Below are positions 8,537 through 16,127 of a DNA stretch of 64,000 nucleotides, in pieces. This stretch comes from Hymenobacter duratus (lineage in GTDB: Bacteria > Bacteroidota > Bacteroidia > Cytophagales > Hymenobacteraceae), in assembly GCF_014698995.1 (NCBI RefSeq), contig NZ_JACWZZ010000001.1, positions 888,501 to 952,500 on the forward strand, in the 5' to 3' direction. Made by a program: the position numbers and the translations under genes. Position 1 is the stretch's first letter. The number at the start of each line of letters is the position of its first letter. A model generated the notes under the pieces. It did no database searches. It saw only the letters and a list, made by a program, of their open reading frames with translations, and was not told the origin of the DNA.

Positions 8537-9205
8537 CTACCGCGTCACCCGCGCTTTGCCCTTGTTGCGTACGTCGCTGGCACCGGAGCTGCGCGCCGAC
8601 AGTTCCTCTTCCACAAAAACGTAGGCATCGGAAGCACCGGAGGCCTGTACATCGGCTTTGCGGCTTTGCAGGTTGGAGGCCTGGTAGTCGCTGCTGCCGC
8701 TGATTTGTACCTGCTGGCGCTCTGCGTGGCCCGAGAGGCGGACGTCGGAAGCGCCGGATGCCTGCACAGTCAGCCGTTGGGCATCGAGGCGCAGTGTCAC
8801 ATCACTGGCGCCGCTAGCCTTAATGCTGAAATCGTCGGCCTTGAATGTAGACTCGCTCTTGATGTCGGAGGCGCCGCTGGTTTCCACACCGGTCAGGCGT
8901 GGGCAGGTCACGTACACCGTTACCTTTTTGTTGCTGAACAGCTGCATAGGCGCATCCTTGTCGCGGTAAATCACGAGCGTGCCATTCTGTACTTCCGTCC
9001 GGATGTACTTCTCCACGTCGCTGTCGGCTTCCACTTTCACCTGCGTAGCCGGGCCCTTGGTGAGCACTACGTTGCAGGCCCCGCTGGTCCTGAGTTTCTG
9101 GAAAGCGGCTACCTGCCGGAGTTGCTGCGCCTGCCCGGCAACTACAGAAACGGCGCTGAGCACAGCCGCTACGGCCAGCGACTTGAAGAAGGGAGAAGTA
9201 CGCAT
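8537..9205 (-). CDS. Secreted GIN-domain (DUF2807) protein
   Basis: A 222-residue exported protein. A signal peptide (about 1-27, ends VAGQAQ) leads to a head-GIN domain in which a short turn recurs about every 20 residues: SGACN, SGASDI, SGASDV, SGASDV, SGSSDY, SGASDA and SGASDV. This regular spacing is what the parallel beta-helix of the family predicts, each motif marking a corner. GIN proteins are common in Bacteroidota and are annotated as putative autotransporter-adhesin heads, but no clear function is known. The start was set at the ATG before the signal peptide; the open frame upstream to 9403 is not protein-like. Confidence 0.88.
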   Translation of the reverse strand: MRTSPFFKSLAVAAVLSAVSVVAGQAQQLRQVAAFQKLRTSGACNVVLTKGPATQVKVEADSDVEKYIRTEVQNGTLVIYRDKDAPMQLFSNKKVTVYVTCPRLTGVETSGASDIKSESTFKADDFSIKASGASDVTLRLDAQRLTVQASGASDVRLSGHAERQQVQISGSSDYQASNLQSRKADVQASGASDAYVFVEEELSARSSGASDVRNKGKARVTR

Positions 9206-9539
9206 AACAACAAGGCTGAATGAGAGAAAGAACTGGCTTACACTTGCATAGATGTAGCTGCCGCTGCCGCCGTTGCTCGGCCCACCAGATTTTTCTCTAT
9301 CAGCAGTTTTAGGTTGACAAACTAGAGTTCTATCCCCGTCAGCAGTCTGAACACAGCAGGCTCTGTTTGAAAGTTGTGGTAGACAAAATAACCGCTTAAG
9401 CAAGGGCCAATTCCTAACGGTACAGCTACTGCAGAAGCGGAAGGGCGCAGCAGCTTCCGCAACCTCACTGCAACCTCAGCCGTATCAGCCCCCCGTATAG
9501 CCGCCCGGCTATATCCGGTTTCCACTGATCCTGTTTTTC
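9206..9539. other. Intergenic region between divergent genes
   Basis: 334 bases between the GIN-domain gene and a lipoprotein gene that point away from each other. It should contain both promoters. I find no clear TAnnTTTG box, long repeat or small gene here. Confidence 0.5.
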
Positions 9540-10190
9540 ATGAATAAGACCCTGTTCCTTGTGTCCGCAGCCGCTACGCTGGTGGCCGCTTCCTGCACCC
9601 AAGACAAGCCCGCCGCTGTAGATGCGGCTACTACCCCGGCTGCCGATACGGCGGTGGTAGTTTCGGATGCTAACCTGGCAGATACTGCCGCCTACCGCAC
9701 CGATGCTGACCAGCTGGCTGCCCGCATTGCCGAAGACCTCAAGCTGACCGATACGGTAGTCGTAACGCGCATCGAGAAAACCTATTACACCCGTGGCCGC
9801 CGCCTCAACGAAATCGAGACGCGCTACGCTACTGATACTACCGGCCGCTACGCTGCTCTGCGCCAGGTAAACGACGACACGGACCGCGAGGTGAAAACCA
9901 TCGTAACGGACCCGAACCAGTACAATACGTACTCGTCCAACCGCGGCACTTACTACGACGGTACACCCTACACCACCGTAACCGTGCGTGAAGATGCTCC
10001 TGCGGCTCGTCGGAGCAGTGGCCCGGCCATTGTGAAGTATGACAAGAAGAAAAACGGCGAAACCAAAATTGTATATGCCAACGGCAAGACCGTGAAAGTA
10101 GACAAGGACGGCGACCGGAAAGTAGAGTACCCCAGCGGCACCAAGGTGAAGCGCGACGCCGACGATGGTAAGGTGAAAGTGAAAGACTAG
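9540..10190 (+). CDS. Putative lipoprotein, function unknown
   Basis: A 216-residue protein that I cannot assign to a named family. It starts MNKTLFLVSAAATLVAASC, a lipoprotein signal with lipidation Cys at 19, so it is probably anchored in a membrane facing the periplasm or surface. An Ala/Thr/Asp-rich linker (20-60) is followed by a region with paired Tyr, Arg and Thr residues. The C-terminal 50 residues alternate Lys, Asp and Val (KYDKKKNGETKIVYANGKTV, then DGKVKVKD), suggesting a short run of antiparallel beta-hairpins. It is a single-gene unit closed by a bidirectional terminator. Confidence 0.75.
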   Translation: MNKTLFLVSAAATLVAASCTQDKPAAVDAATTPAADTAVVVSDANLADTAAYRTDADQLAARIAEDLKLTDTVVVTRIEKTYYTRGRRLNEIETRYATDTTGRYAALRQVNDDTDREVKTIVTDPNQYNTYSSNRGTYYDGTPYTTVTVREDAPAARRSSGPAIVKYDKKKNGETKIVYANGKTVKVDKDGDRKVEYPSGTKVKRDADDGKVKVKD

Positions 10191-10211
10191 CTTTCAGCTA
10201 CGCAATAAGAT

Positions 10212-10246
10212 AAAAGCCTCCGCCCGTTTTCGGTGCGGAGGCTTTT
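10212..10246. terminator. Bidirectional terminator
   Basis: AAAAGCCTCCGC at 10212-10223 and GCGGAGGCTTTT at 10235-10246 form a perfect 12-bp stem around an 11-base loop, with T runs in both directions. It lies just beyond the stop codons of the lipoprotein gene and the converging DUF922 gene. Confidence 0.9.
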
Positions 10247-10249
10247 GCG

Positions 10250-11386
10250 TTAATCGGCGGGGCGTGCGCTGGTCACGCCATAGCGGCCCAATTCAGCGTC
10301 AATCCGCTGGTTCCAGCGTTGCTGCCCGGCTGCATCAGTGCCGTGGTGGGTTTCGGCGTCGTACTGGTCCTGCAGGCGGTTCATTTCGGTGAAGGACTTC
10401 AGGTACTGCAGCTGCAGGATGCTGTTATAGTCCTCCACGGTCAGGCTGTCGGCGGTGGCTTTGCGCCGAAACCGTTCGGCCACCAGCTTCACCAGATCAA
10501 AGTGGCGCTGCTCATGGTTGAGGTGAGACGCCGTCTGCTGGCCCGGCCCCACCCACGACGAACTGCGCACCACAAATACCTGCAGCGTCAGGTCCAGCTC
10601 CACAACGCCGTTCTGCACGCGCGGCTGCCCCCGGTAGGCGAAGCCGGGAAACACCGCCGCAGCATAATCGCCGGAGCGGGGCTGCCCCGTAAAATCGGAC
10701 CAGCGCAGCGGGCGTGCCGGGTCGTAGAAAAGCGTGTCGGGCTCGGTGCGGCGCAGGTCGTTGTGAAACGTGGGGTGCACGCCCGTCGCCAGCCGCACAT
10801 CATGGGCAGTGGCGGCGTTCATCCAGCCGTTCAGGTAGCGTAAGGCATCGGTGAGGGAACGGCGCAACGTGGGCTCCACCAAGCTGTGGTCGGAAGGAAG
10901 GCGGCCATAGCGGGCCCCACCGCGGTATTCGGTCAGCAGGAGCGGAGGCCCCTCGGGCCGCTGCCACTCAAATGCCAGCTGCAGGGTTATCGGGCCTTCT
11001 ATCTGCCCTCCTGATGCGGCTGTCTCCGTCACGCGGCATTCCTTTATCCGGATGATAATCGGGCGCTGCGCTGCGTTATGAGGCAGGCTTTTCCGGAAAA
11101 ACTGCTGCAAAGCTTCTGTTCCGCCGCCCTGCAAATCAACGGCGACAGGTGCCCCCGGCAGGGCACCGGGTTTGGCCGGTGCCGGCAGCAGCCAGGTCAC
11201 GGCCGTGCGGTCGGGCCGCTCATCCCGCACTTCCGCAATGGTAAATGTGGTGGGTCGTATATCCAGCGGTACCACTTGCAGCACCAATGGCTTCGGTGGG
11301 CCGGCTGGCACTGCGGCCAGCACCACCAGCAGTAACAGGAGCCAGCCGGCGACTCCCGGCCAATTATTTGGGCGGGTATCAGCCAT
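10250..11386 (-). CDS. DUF922-type putative secreted zinc protease
   Basis: A 378-residue protein with one N-terminal hydrophobic segment (about 11-28, GWLLLLLVVLAAVPAG) that could be a signal or an anchor. The C-terminal half matches DUF922: LRWSDFTG near 230, then HLNHEQRHFDLVKLVAE near 290, which contains an HExxH-like zinc site (HEQRH). Known DUF922 proteins are predicted secreted metalloproteases. The N-terminal 200 residues are not recognised. A TTG at 11407 would add seven residues; I chose the ATG at 11386 because it lies close before the hydrophobic segment. The gene is convergent with the lipoprotein gene and shares its terminator. Confidence 0.75.
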   Translation of the reverse strand: MADTRPNNWPGVAGWLLLLLVVLAAVPAGPPKPLVLQVVPLDIRPTTFTIAEVRDERPDRTAVTWLLPAPAKPGALPGAPVAVDLQGGGTEALQQFFRKSLPHNAAQRPIIIRIKECRVTETAASGGQIEGPITLQLAFEWQRPEGPPLLLTEYRGGARYGRLPSDHSLVEPTLRRSLTDALRYLNGWMNAATAHDVRLATGVHPTFHNDLRRTEPDTLFYDPARPLRWSDFTGQPRSGDYAAAVFPGFAYRGQPRVQNGVVELDLTLQVFVVRSSSWVGPGQQTASHLNHEQRHFDLVKLVAERFRRKATADSLTVEDYNSILQLQYLKSFTEMNRLQDQYDAETHHGTDAAGQQRWNQRIDAELGRYGVTSARPAD

Positions 11387-11469
11387 GAAATACGTCGGTG
11401 AAGGCAACCATCAGGTGCCATACATGCGGCGGCAGTGGTGCGTTCCGCCCGTTCAGGAAAATCGGATGG

Positions 11470-12339
11470 CTAAGCCGCAGTGCGCTGCCGGCGGTATTCG
11501 GTAGGGCTGTAGCCGGTGTAGCGCCGGAACGTCTTATTGAAGTGCGACAGGTTGTTGAAGCCGCTGGCGTAGCACACTTCCGTCACCGAGAGGTCATCGT
11601 CCAGGAGGCGGCGGCAGGCCTGGCCCACGCGGTATTCCTGCAGAAATTCGGTGAGGGTGAGGCGGGTCATCTTCTTGAAATAGCGGCAGAACGCCGGCAC
11701 CGACAAATGCGCCACCTCGGCTACCTGCTGCACCGAGAGGCTGGCCCGGAAATAGTGCTGTTCCACAAACTGATACACCCGGCTCAGGCGCTGCTGTTCC
11801 TTGCCGCTCAGGGCTTGGCTGCCTGCCCCGGCGTGCAGCGGCGTGTAGTCGTCGGCAACGGCCTGGGCCAAGCGCTGCAGCACCTGCAGCAGCAGCAGCA
11901 GGCGTGTGAAAGGCGGGGCCACCAGCAACTGCCGCAGCAGCTCGCCTACCGCAACCCGTGTGCGTCCGCCAAACGAAAGCCCTTCGTGCGAGCGGGACAG
12001 CAGCTGCCGGATTTCGGCCATTTCCGGGTGCTGCCAGAACTCAGGCCCCAGAAAGTCGGACCGTAGCTGCACTACGATTTCCTCGAATGGCGTGCCCGCC
12101 GGTAGTCCGTAGCTGAAGGTCAGGTGCGGCAAATCGGGCCCGATAAGTACCAGCTCACCCTCCTCGAACCGCGAAATATGCTGCCCGATGTGGCGCCGGC
12201 CGCTGCCTCGCGGAATATATACCAGCTCGTACTCGGGGTGGTAGTGCCAGAGCAGCCCGGCACTCTGGACTTCGGTATAGTGCAGCAGGGTAAAGGAGCT
12301 GTCGGCAGTTGGGTGGATGGGCTCAAACTGAAGCTTCAT
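11470..12339 (-). CDS. AraC-family transcriptional regulator
   Basis: A 289-residue regulator. Residues 1-110 form a cupin-like ligand-binding domain with LLWHYHPEYELVYIPRGSG and the LVLIGPDLPH turn. Residues 185-285 hold the two helix-turn-helix motifs of the AraC family: LSVQQVAEVAHLSVPAFCRYFKKMT and LSVTEVCYASGFNNLSHFNKTF, ending GYSPTEYRR. This arrangement is typical of sugar-responsive regulators. No sugar-use operon adjoins it, so its target is unknown. It is followed by the DUF922 gene on the same strand after 83 bases, with no obvious functional link. Confidence 0.92.
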   Translation of the reverse strand: MKLQFEPIHPTADSSFTLLHYTEVQSAGLLWHYHPEYELVYIPRGSGRRHIGQHISRFEEGELVLIGPDLPHLTFSYGLPAGTPFEEIVVQLRSDFLGPEFWQHPEMAEIRQLLSRSHEGLSFGGRTRVAVGELLRQLLVAPPFTRLLLLLQVLQRLAQAVADDYTPLHAGAGSQALSGKEQQRLSRVYQFVEQHYFRASLSVQQVAEVAHLSVPAFCRYFKKMTRLTLTEFLQEYRVGQACRRLLDDDLSVTEVCYASGFNNLSHFNKTFRRYTGYSPTEYRRQRTAA

Positions 12340-12703
12340 GGCGAGTAATGCCGTAATGGCTTGTTCTTTTTACAAGGTTAATACATTCGGTCAATACAGC
12401 ACACGAATCGGGTAACTAGGGTGTAGTAGCGCCCTCATTTGCTGCCGAAATTGTATCAACCATTCGGCACTACTTTAAGCCGTATGCTACGGCAGTGTTT
12501 AAAGGCTGATAAGCATCTGGTTAACAAGTATTTGATAAGATAAAGAGCGAGCTGGTCTGAGAGATTCTGCGGCCTTAAAATGATAATAACTGGCGTAAGT
12601 CAGTCGGTGGGTAGGCCCCTAACCCTACTCACCACCACCATCTGGCGGCATTGGGTGGGAATTTTGCCGCCGGACCGTTCGCGACATGTATTTGCCGGAC
12701 GAT
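12340..12703. other. AT-richer intergenic region
   Basis: About 360 bases upstream of the AraC gene and downstream of the metallo-beta-lactamase gene. It is clearly more AT-rich than its surroundings and ends in a terminator. No open frame with convincing codon use and no clear -7 box on the minus strand were found. Confidence 0.5.
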
Positions 12704-12737
12704 AAAAAAGCTGAGGCCTTTAGGTCTCAGCTTTTTT
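12704..12737. terminator. Terminator downstream of the metallo-beta-lactamase gene
   Basis: AAAAAAGCTGAG pairs with CTCAGCTTTTTT, and the stem continues inward through GCC/GGT pairs. Read on the minus strand it ends in six T residues, about 50 bases after the stop codon of the gene at 12790. Confidence 0.85.
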
Positions 12738-12789
12738 CGTTTTCGAGTCTTCCCACTGTAGCAAGTGTCGGTCTGGCTCGAAGCAGACC

Positions 12790-13602
12790 CTACAGACGGC
12801 CGTTCAAGGCCGTTTGCGGCTTGGGCGTTCTGGGTGCATTCAGTAGTTCCAGCGTGTGCGTCAGCAGGTTGCTGCTGCCCCATTGGCCGTGGCCCGGCAC
12901 CACTGTTTCGGCTTTGGGGTAGCGGGCAGCCACTTTGCGCACCGTAGCGGGCCACTGCTTCAGGTTGGCCTCATCAATATTGCCAAGGTTGGGCGCCGCC
13001 GCCTCTTTCACCAGGCAGCCTCCAAAAAGCACCCGTTGCTTGGGCAGCCACGCCACCATATTGTCGGGGGCATGGCCGGCACCCGGAAAAAACAACTCCA
13101 GCCGCGTGCGGCCTGCCTTAATGACGGTATAGGGCTTAATGGCGGGCGTAGGGGTGCCGAAACCCAGCTTTGCAGCACGCTTGGCCGTGAGCGGCGTGCT
13201 GTATACGTTGATATGGTTGGCGCGCAGCACGGCCAACCCTCCCAGCCGGTCTTCGTGGGCATGCGAGATAACAACGAGCCGTACGCGCTGGTGCAGGCTG
13301 TCGGCTACCCAGCGCAGCAGTTCCAGCGTCTGGTCCGGGTCCCAGGCCGTATCCAGCAGCACCGCACCTTTGCTTGTACTGATGATGAGGCCGTTGGACG
13401 GAACGGGCGCGGCCGTGCCGGGGTAGCGGCGGTAAGAAGTGTGCACGAAGACATCCGGCGCTATGCGGCGTACCTGCAGGTGCAGTGGAGTCGGTTTCGG
13501 GCGGGGCGGCCGCGCCAGTACGAGCCAAGGAGCAAGCAGAAAAGCGGCCAGCAGCGCCAGCTGGCCTGGGGCGCGCAGGCCGCGCAAAAACGAAAAAAAC
13601 AT
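12790..13602 (-). CDS. Subclass B1-like metallo-beta-lactamase
   Basis: A 270-residue exported zinc hydrolase. A signal-like hydrophobic stretch covers about 12-30 (QLALLAAFLLAPWLVLARP). The B1 ligand set looks complete: H114-x-H116-x-D118 (SHAHEDRLGG), H177 (GAGHAPDN), C196 (GGCLVK) and H238 (VPGHGQWG), corresponding to standard B1 positions 116, 118, 120, 196, 221 and 263. Lys199 in GGCLVK matches the Lys that binds the beta-lactam carboxylate, and NLGNIDEAN matches the B1 Asn233 region. Cys in place of Ser or His at the fifth ligand separates it from B2, B3 and general MBL-fold hydrolases. Related intrinsic enzymes (BlaB, IND, CcrA) are known in Bacteroidota. A TTG 18 bases upstream is an alternative start. 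Actual beta-lactam hydrolysis is inferred. Confidence 0.85.
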   Translation of the reverse strand: MFFSFLRGLRAPGQLALLAAFLLAPWLVLARPPRPKPTPLHLQVRRIAPDVFVHTSYRRYPGTAAPVPSNGLIISTSKGAVLLDTAWDPDQTLELLRWVADSLHQRVRLVVISHAHEDRLGGLAVLRANHINVYSTPLTAKRAAKLGFGTPTPAIKPYTVIKAGRTRLELFFPGAGHAPDNMVAWLPKQRVLFGGCLVKEAAAPNLGNIDEANLKQWPATVRKVAARYPKAETVVPGHGQWGSSNLLTHTLELLNAPRTPKPQTALNGRL

Positions 13603-13678
13603 CAGCAGAGCAATAAACAAGCTCCCCTAACGGTCGGGGCACCAGGATAGTGCCCCGGCTGGCAAAAGTGCCACTCAA

Positions 13679-14170
13679 TCAGGAAATCATCTGCCGGATA
13701 TGGTGCTCCAGGTGCACGATATAGTCTTCGATCAGCCACCCCAGTGTCACGGCATAGCCGTTATCAAACGCGCAGCAATGCGCCAGCTTGTCGGGGGTGA
13801 GCTGCACAACAAGGCGGGCCAGCTGTTGGTTGTGGAGCGTCCAGAGCTGGAGCAGCTCGGCAACGGGAGCCGTGTGGTAAGCGCCGCACTCTACCCAGCC
13901 GTTCTGGTCGTAGGGCAGCACCTGGTAAGGAGCCGGCTCCAACTGGCACAGCACAAAGCGACGGTGGTTGTTCAGGGCCGAGTCAACCAGATGCCCCAGA
14001 AGCTGGCGGCGCGACCAGCCGCCCGGCGTCAGGGGGCGGCACAGGTCGCTTTCGGTGTAGGTCGGGAGCCGCTCGTTCAGCAGCGCCAGCATCTGGTGCA
14101 AACGCTGTAGTGGTTCGGTCACGGAAAGCCGTGCAGCTGGTGGCGTAGGCAAGGGTTCAGGAGTTGCCAT
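13679..14170 (-). CDS. DinB-like family protein
   Basis: A 163-residue protein with the four-helix DinB/YfiT-like fold. Metal-ligand histidines are suggested by QLLGHLVDSALNNHRRF near 63-78 and YIVHLEHHIRQM at the C terminus. Members of this family are putative thiol-dependent transferases or metal hydrolases, often linked to bacillithiol in other bacteria; no substrate can be assigned. The frame opens at a TTG at 14182, but the ATG at 14170 is the better start. The next gene on this strand, the metallo-beta-lactamase, begins 76 bases downstream, so co-transcription is possible. Confidence 0.8.
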   Translation of the reverse strand: MATPEPLPTPPAARLSVTEPLQRLHQMLALLNERLPTYTESDLCRPLTPGGWSRRQLLGHLVDSALNNHRRFVLCQLEPAPYQVLPYDQNGWVECGAYHTAPVAELLQLWTLHNQQLARLVVQLTPDKLAHCCAFDNGYAVTLGWLIEDYIVHLEHHIRQMIS

Positions 14171-14182
14171 AGGAACTACCAA

Positions 14183-14532
14183 CGCGGGCCCCGACCGACT
14201 GAAATAGTAAAATAAGCCATCTGTAGTGCAATAGTTTCGGGCAAAAGTACGCCGGAGGACTGTGAATAGTAGCGTAAAAATGAATTATAAGGAATTGACT
14301 GATAGTTTTTTATTTGTTGGCAACCGGGTTTATTGTCTAGCTTGGAAACGTCAATCGGGATAATATAGGAAAAAATGAATGTATTATAAAGAGTATGAGC
14401 AGCTTACCAGGAAACGCACGCCTGTGCGCGTCGCACGAGAGTGGCAGTGGTAGAGCCAGTATGCTTTCTGGCTAAAGCTCCCGAACTTACATACCCGCAC
14501 CATCCTCTCTTTTCCTCCGTTTGCCAGCGCCC
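14183..14532. other. AT-rich intergenic region between divergent genes
   Basis: 350 bases between the DinB-like gene and the aldehyde dehydrogenase gene. The middle 150 bases (about 14260-14400) are unusually AT-rich for this genome. Apart from the possible -7 box at 14242-14249 I see no repeat, hairpin or small gene. Confidence 0.5.
14242..14249 (-). promoter_or_regulatory. Possible -7 box for the DinB-like gene
   Basis: Read on the minus strand this is TACTTTTG, a match to the Bacteroidota TAnnTTTG box, about 70 bases upstream of the ATG at 14170. No clear TTG element is found at the expected -33 position. Confidence 0.4.
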
Positions 14533-15960
14533 ATGAAAACTGTTTCCACCTCTGCTGCTGGGTTGTCGCAGATTTTTGCGCAACAGCAGGCCCGCTCTGA
14601 GGCGTTGCGCCGTGAAGATGCTGCTCCCCGGCTGGCACGCCTGCGCAAGCTGGGCCGCTGGATAGCCGACAACCGCGCTGCTATTGAGCAGGCACTCTAC
14701 ACCGATTTTCGCAAGCCCGCCACCGAAACCGACGTCACGGAAATCTGGCCCTCCCAAACGGAAATCAAGCACACCATCCGGCACCTGAAGCAGTGGATGG
14801 AGCCGCACCGCGTGGAAACGCCGCTGGCCCTGATGGGCGCGCGCGGCTGGGTGCAGTACGAGCCCAAAGGCGTCTGCCTCATTATTGCGCCCTGGAACTA
14901 CCCGTTCTACCTGGCCATCGACCCGTTGATTTCCGCGCTGGCGGCCGGCAACTGCGCCATCATCAAACCCTCCGAAATGACGCCCACCGTGGCCGCACTG
15001 CTCAGCCGCATGGCCCACGAAATCTTCGATCCGGCCGAAGTAGCAGTGGTGGAAGGCGACAAAGACGTGGCCTCGCAGCTACTGGAGCTGCCGTTTCACC
15101 ATATCTTCTTCACGGGCAGTCCGCAGGTGGGCAAGGTGGTGATGCGCGCCGCGGCCGAGCACCTCACCAGCGTGACGCTGGAGCTGGGCGGCAAGAGCCC
15201 GGCCATCGTGGATGAAACTGCCAACCTGCGCGACGCGGCCGAGAAAATCGTGTGGGGCAAAGGCATCAATGCCGGCCAGACCTGCGTGGCGCCCGACTAC
15301 CTGCTGGTGCACGAAGCCGTGCAGAATCAACTGCTGGAGGAAATCGGGAAAGTGGTGCGCCGCTTGTATGATACTGAAGGGAACGGCGTAGCTGCTTCCG
15401 ATTCGTATGCGCGCATCGTCAATCAGCATCATTTTGAGCGGGTGGCCGGGCTGCTCGAAGACGCCCAGAAGCACGGCGCCACCGTGGCCCTGGGCGGCCA
15501 CGTAGATGAGCGGCAGCGCTTCATTGAGCCCACCGTGCTGCTCAATGCCCCTGCCGACAGCCGCGTGATGCAGGAGGAAATATTCGGGCCGCTGCTGCCG
15601 GTGCGTACTTTCCGGACCCTTATGGAAGCCACCGACGAGGTGAACTCCCGGCCCCGGCCGCTGGCGCTGTATGTGTTCACGCAGAGCCGCGAAAACCAGC
15701 GCTACCTGCTGCGCAACATTCCGGCCGGCGGGGCGGCCGTTAACGAAACCATCCTGCACCTGGCCCATCCCGACCTGCCTTTCGGCGGCGCCGGCAACAG
15801 CGGCCTTGGCCGGGCCCACGGCCACGCCGGCTTTCTGGCGTTCAGCAACGAAAAATCGGTGCTGCGCCAACGCATTGGCCGCACCGGAATCAAGAGCTTT
15901 TACCCCCCCTACACGCCCAAAGTGCAGAAGATGGTGAACCTGCTGCTACGTTGGCTATAG
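14533..15960 (+). CDS. Aldehyde dehydrogenase, ALDH3-type
   Basis: A 475-residue NAD(P)-dependent enzyme that oxidises aldehydes to acids. Conserved elements are the cofactor-binding APWNYPF and KPSEMTP near 120-150, FFTGSPQVGK near 195, the general-base Glu in LELGGKSP near 220, catalytic Cys in NAGQTCVAPDY near 255, and EEIFGPLLP near 350. The short length, APWNYPF and the C-terminal hydrophobic end (MVNLLLRWL) fit class 3, which often handles fatty aldehydes. The ATG at 14533 is used; the frame could start at a TTG 12 bases earlier. The next gene downstream is a long-chain-alcohol-oxidase-like protein, so the pair could convert fatty alcohols to fatty acids. Confidence 0.92.
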   Translation: MKTVSTSAAGLSQIFAQQQARSEALRREDAAPRLARLRKLGRWIADNRAAIEQALYTDFRKPATETDVTEIWPSQTEIKHTIRHLKQWMEPHRVETPLALMGARGWVQYEPKGVCLIIAPWNYPFYLAIDPLISALAAGNCAIIKPSEMTPTVAALLSRMAHEIFDPAEVAVVEGDKDVASQLLELPFHHIFFTGSPQVGKVVMRAAAEHLTSVTLELGGKSPAIVDETANLRDAAEKIVWGKGINAGQTCVAPDYLLVHEAVQNQLLEEIGKVVRRLYDTEGNGVAASDSYARIVNQHHFERVAGLLEDAQKHGATVALGGHVDERQRFIEPTVLLNAPADSRVMQEEIFGPLLPVRTFRTLMEATDEVNSRPRPLALYVFTQSRENQRYLLRNIPAGGAAVNETILHLAHPDLPFGGAGNSGLGRAHGHAGFLAFSNEKSVLRQRIGRTGIKSFYPPYTPKVQKMVNLLLRWL

Positions 15961-16127
15961 CTGTCTGCTTACTTCTGATTTACACGCAAAGCCCTGCAGC
16001 AGCCACTGTAGGACTTTGTTTCTGAATTTAAGTATGCAAGCCGAGTAATTCTGCGGGAAAAGTCCGATATTTTCAGAACCGGCCGGCCTGAGTAAGCCGC
16101 CGATTCCCGCATTGCCTCCTGAACACG

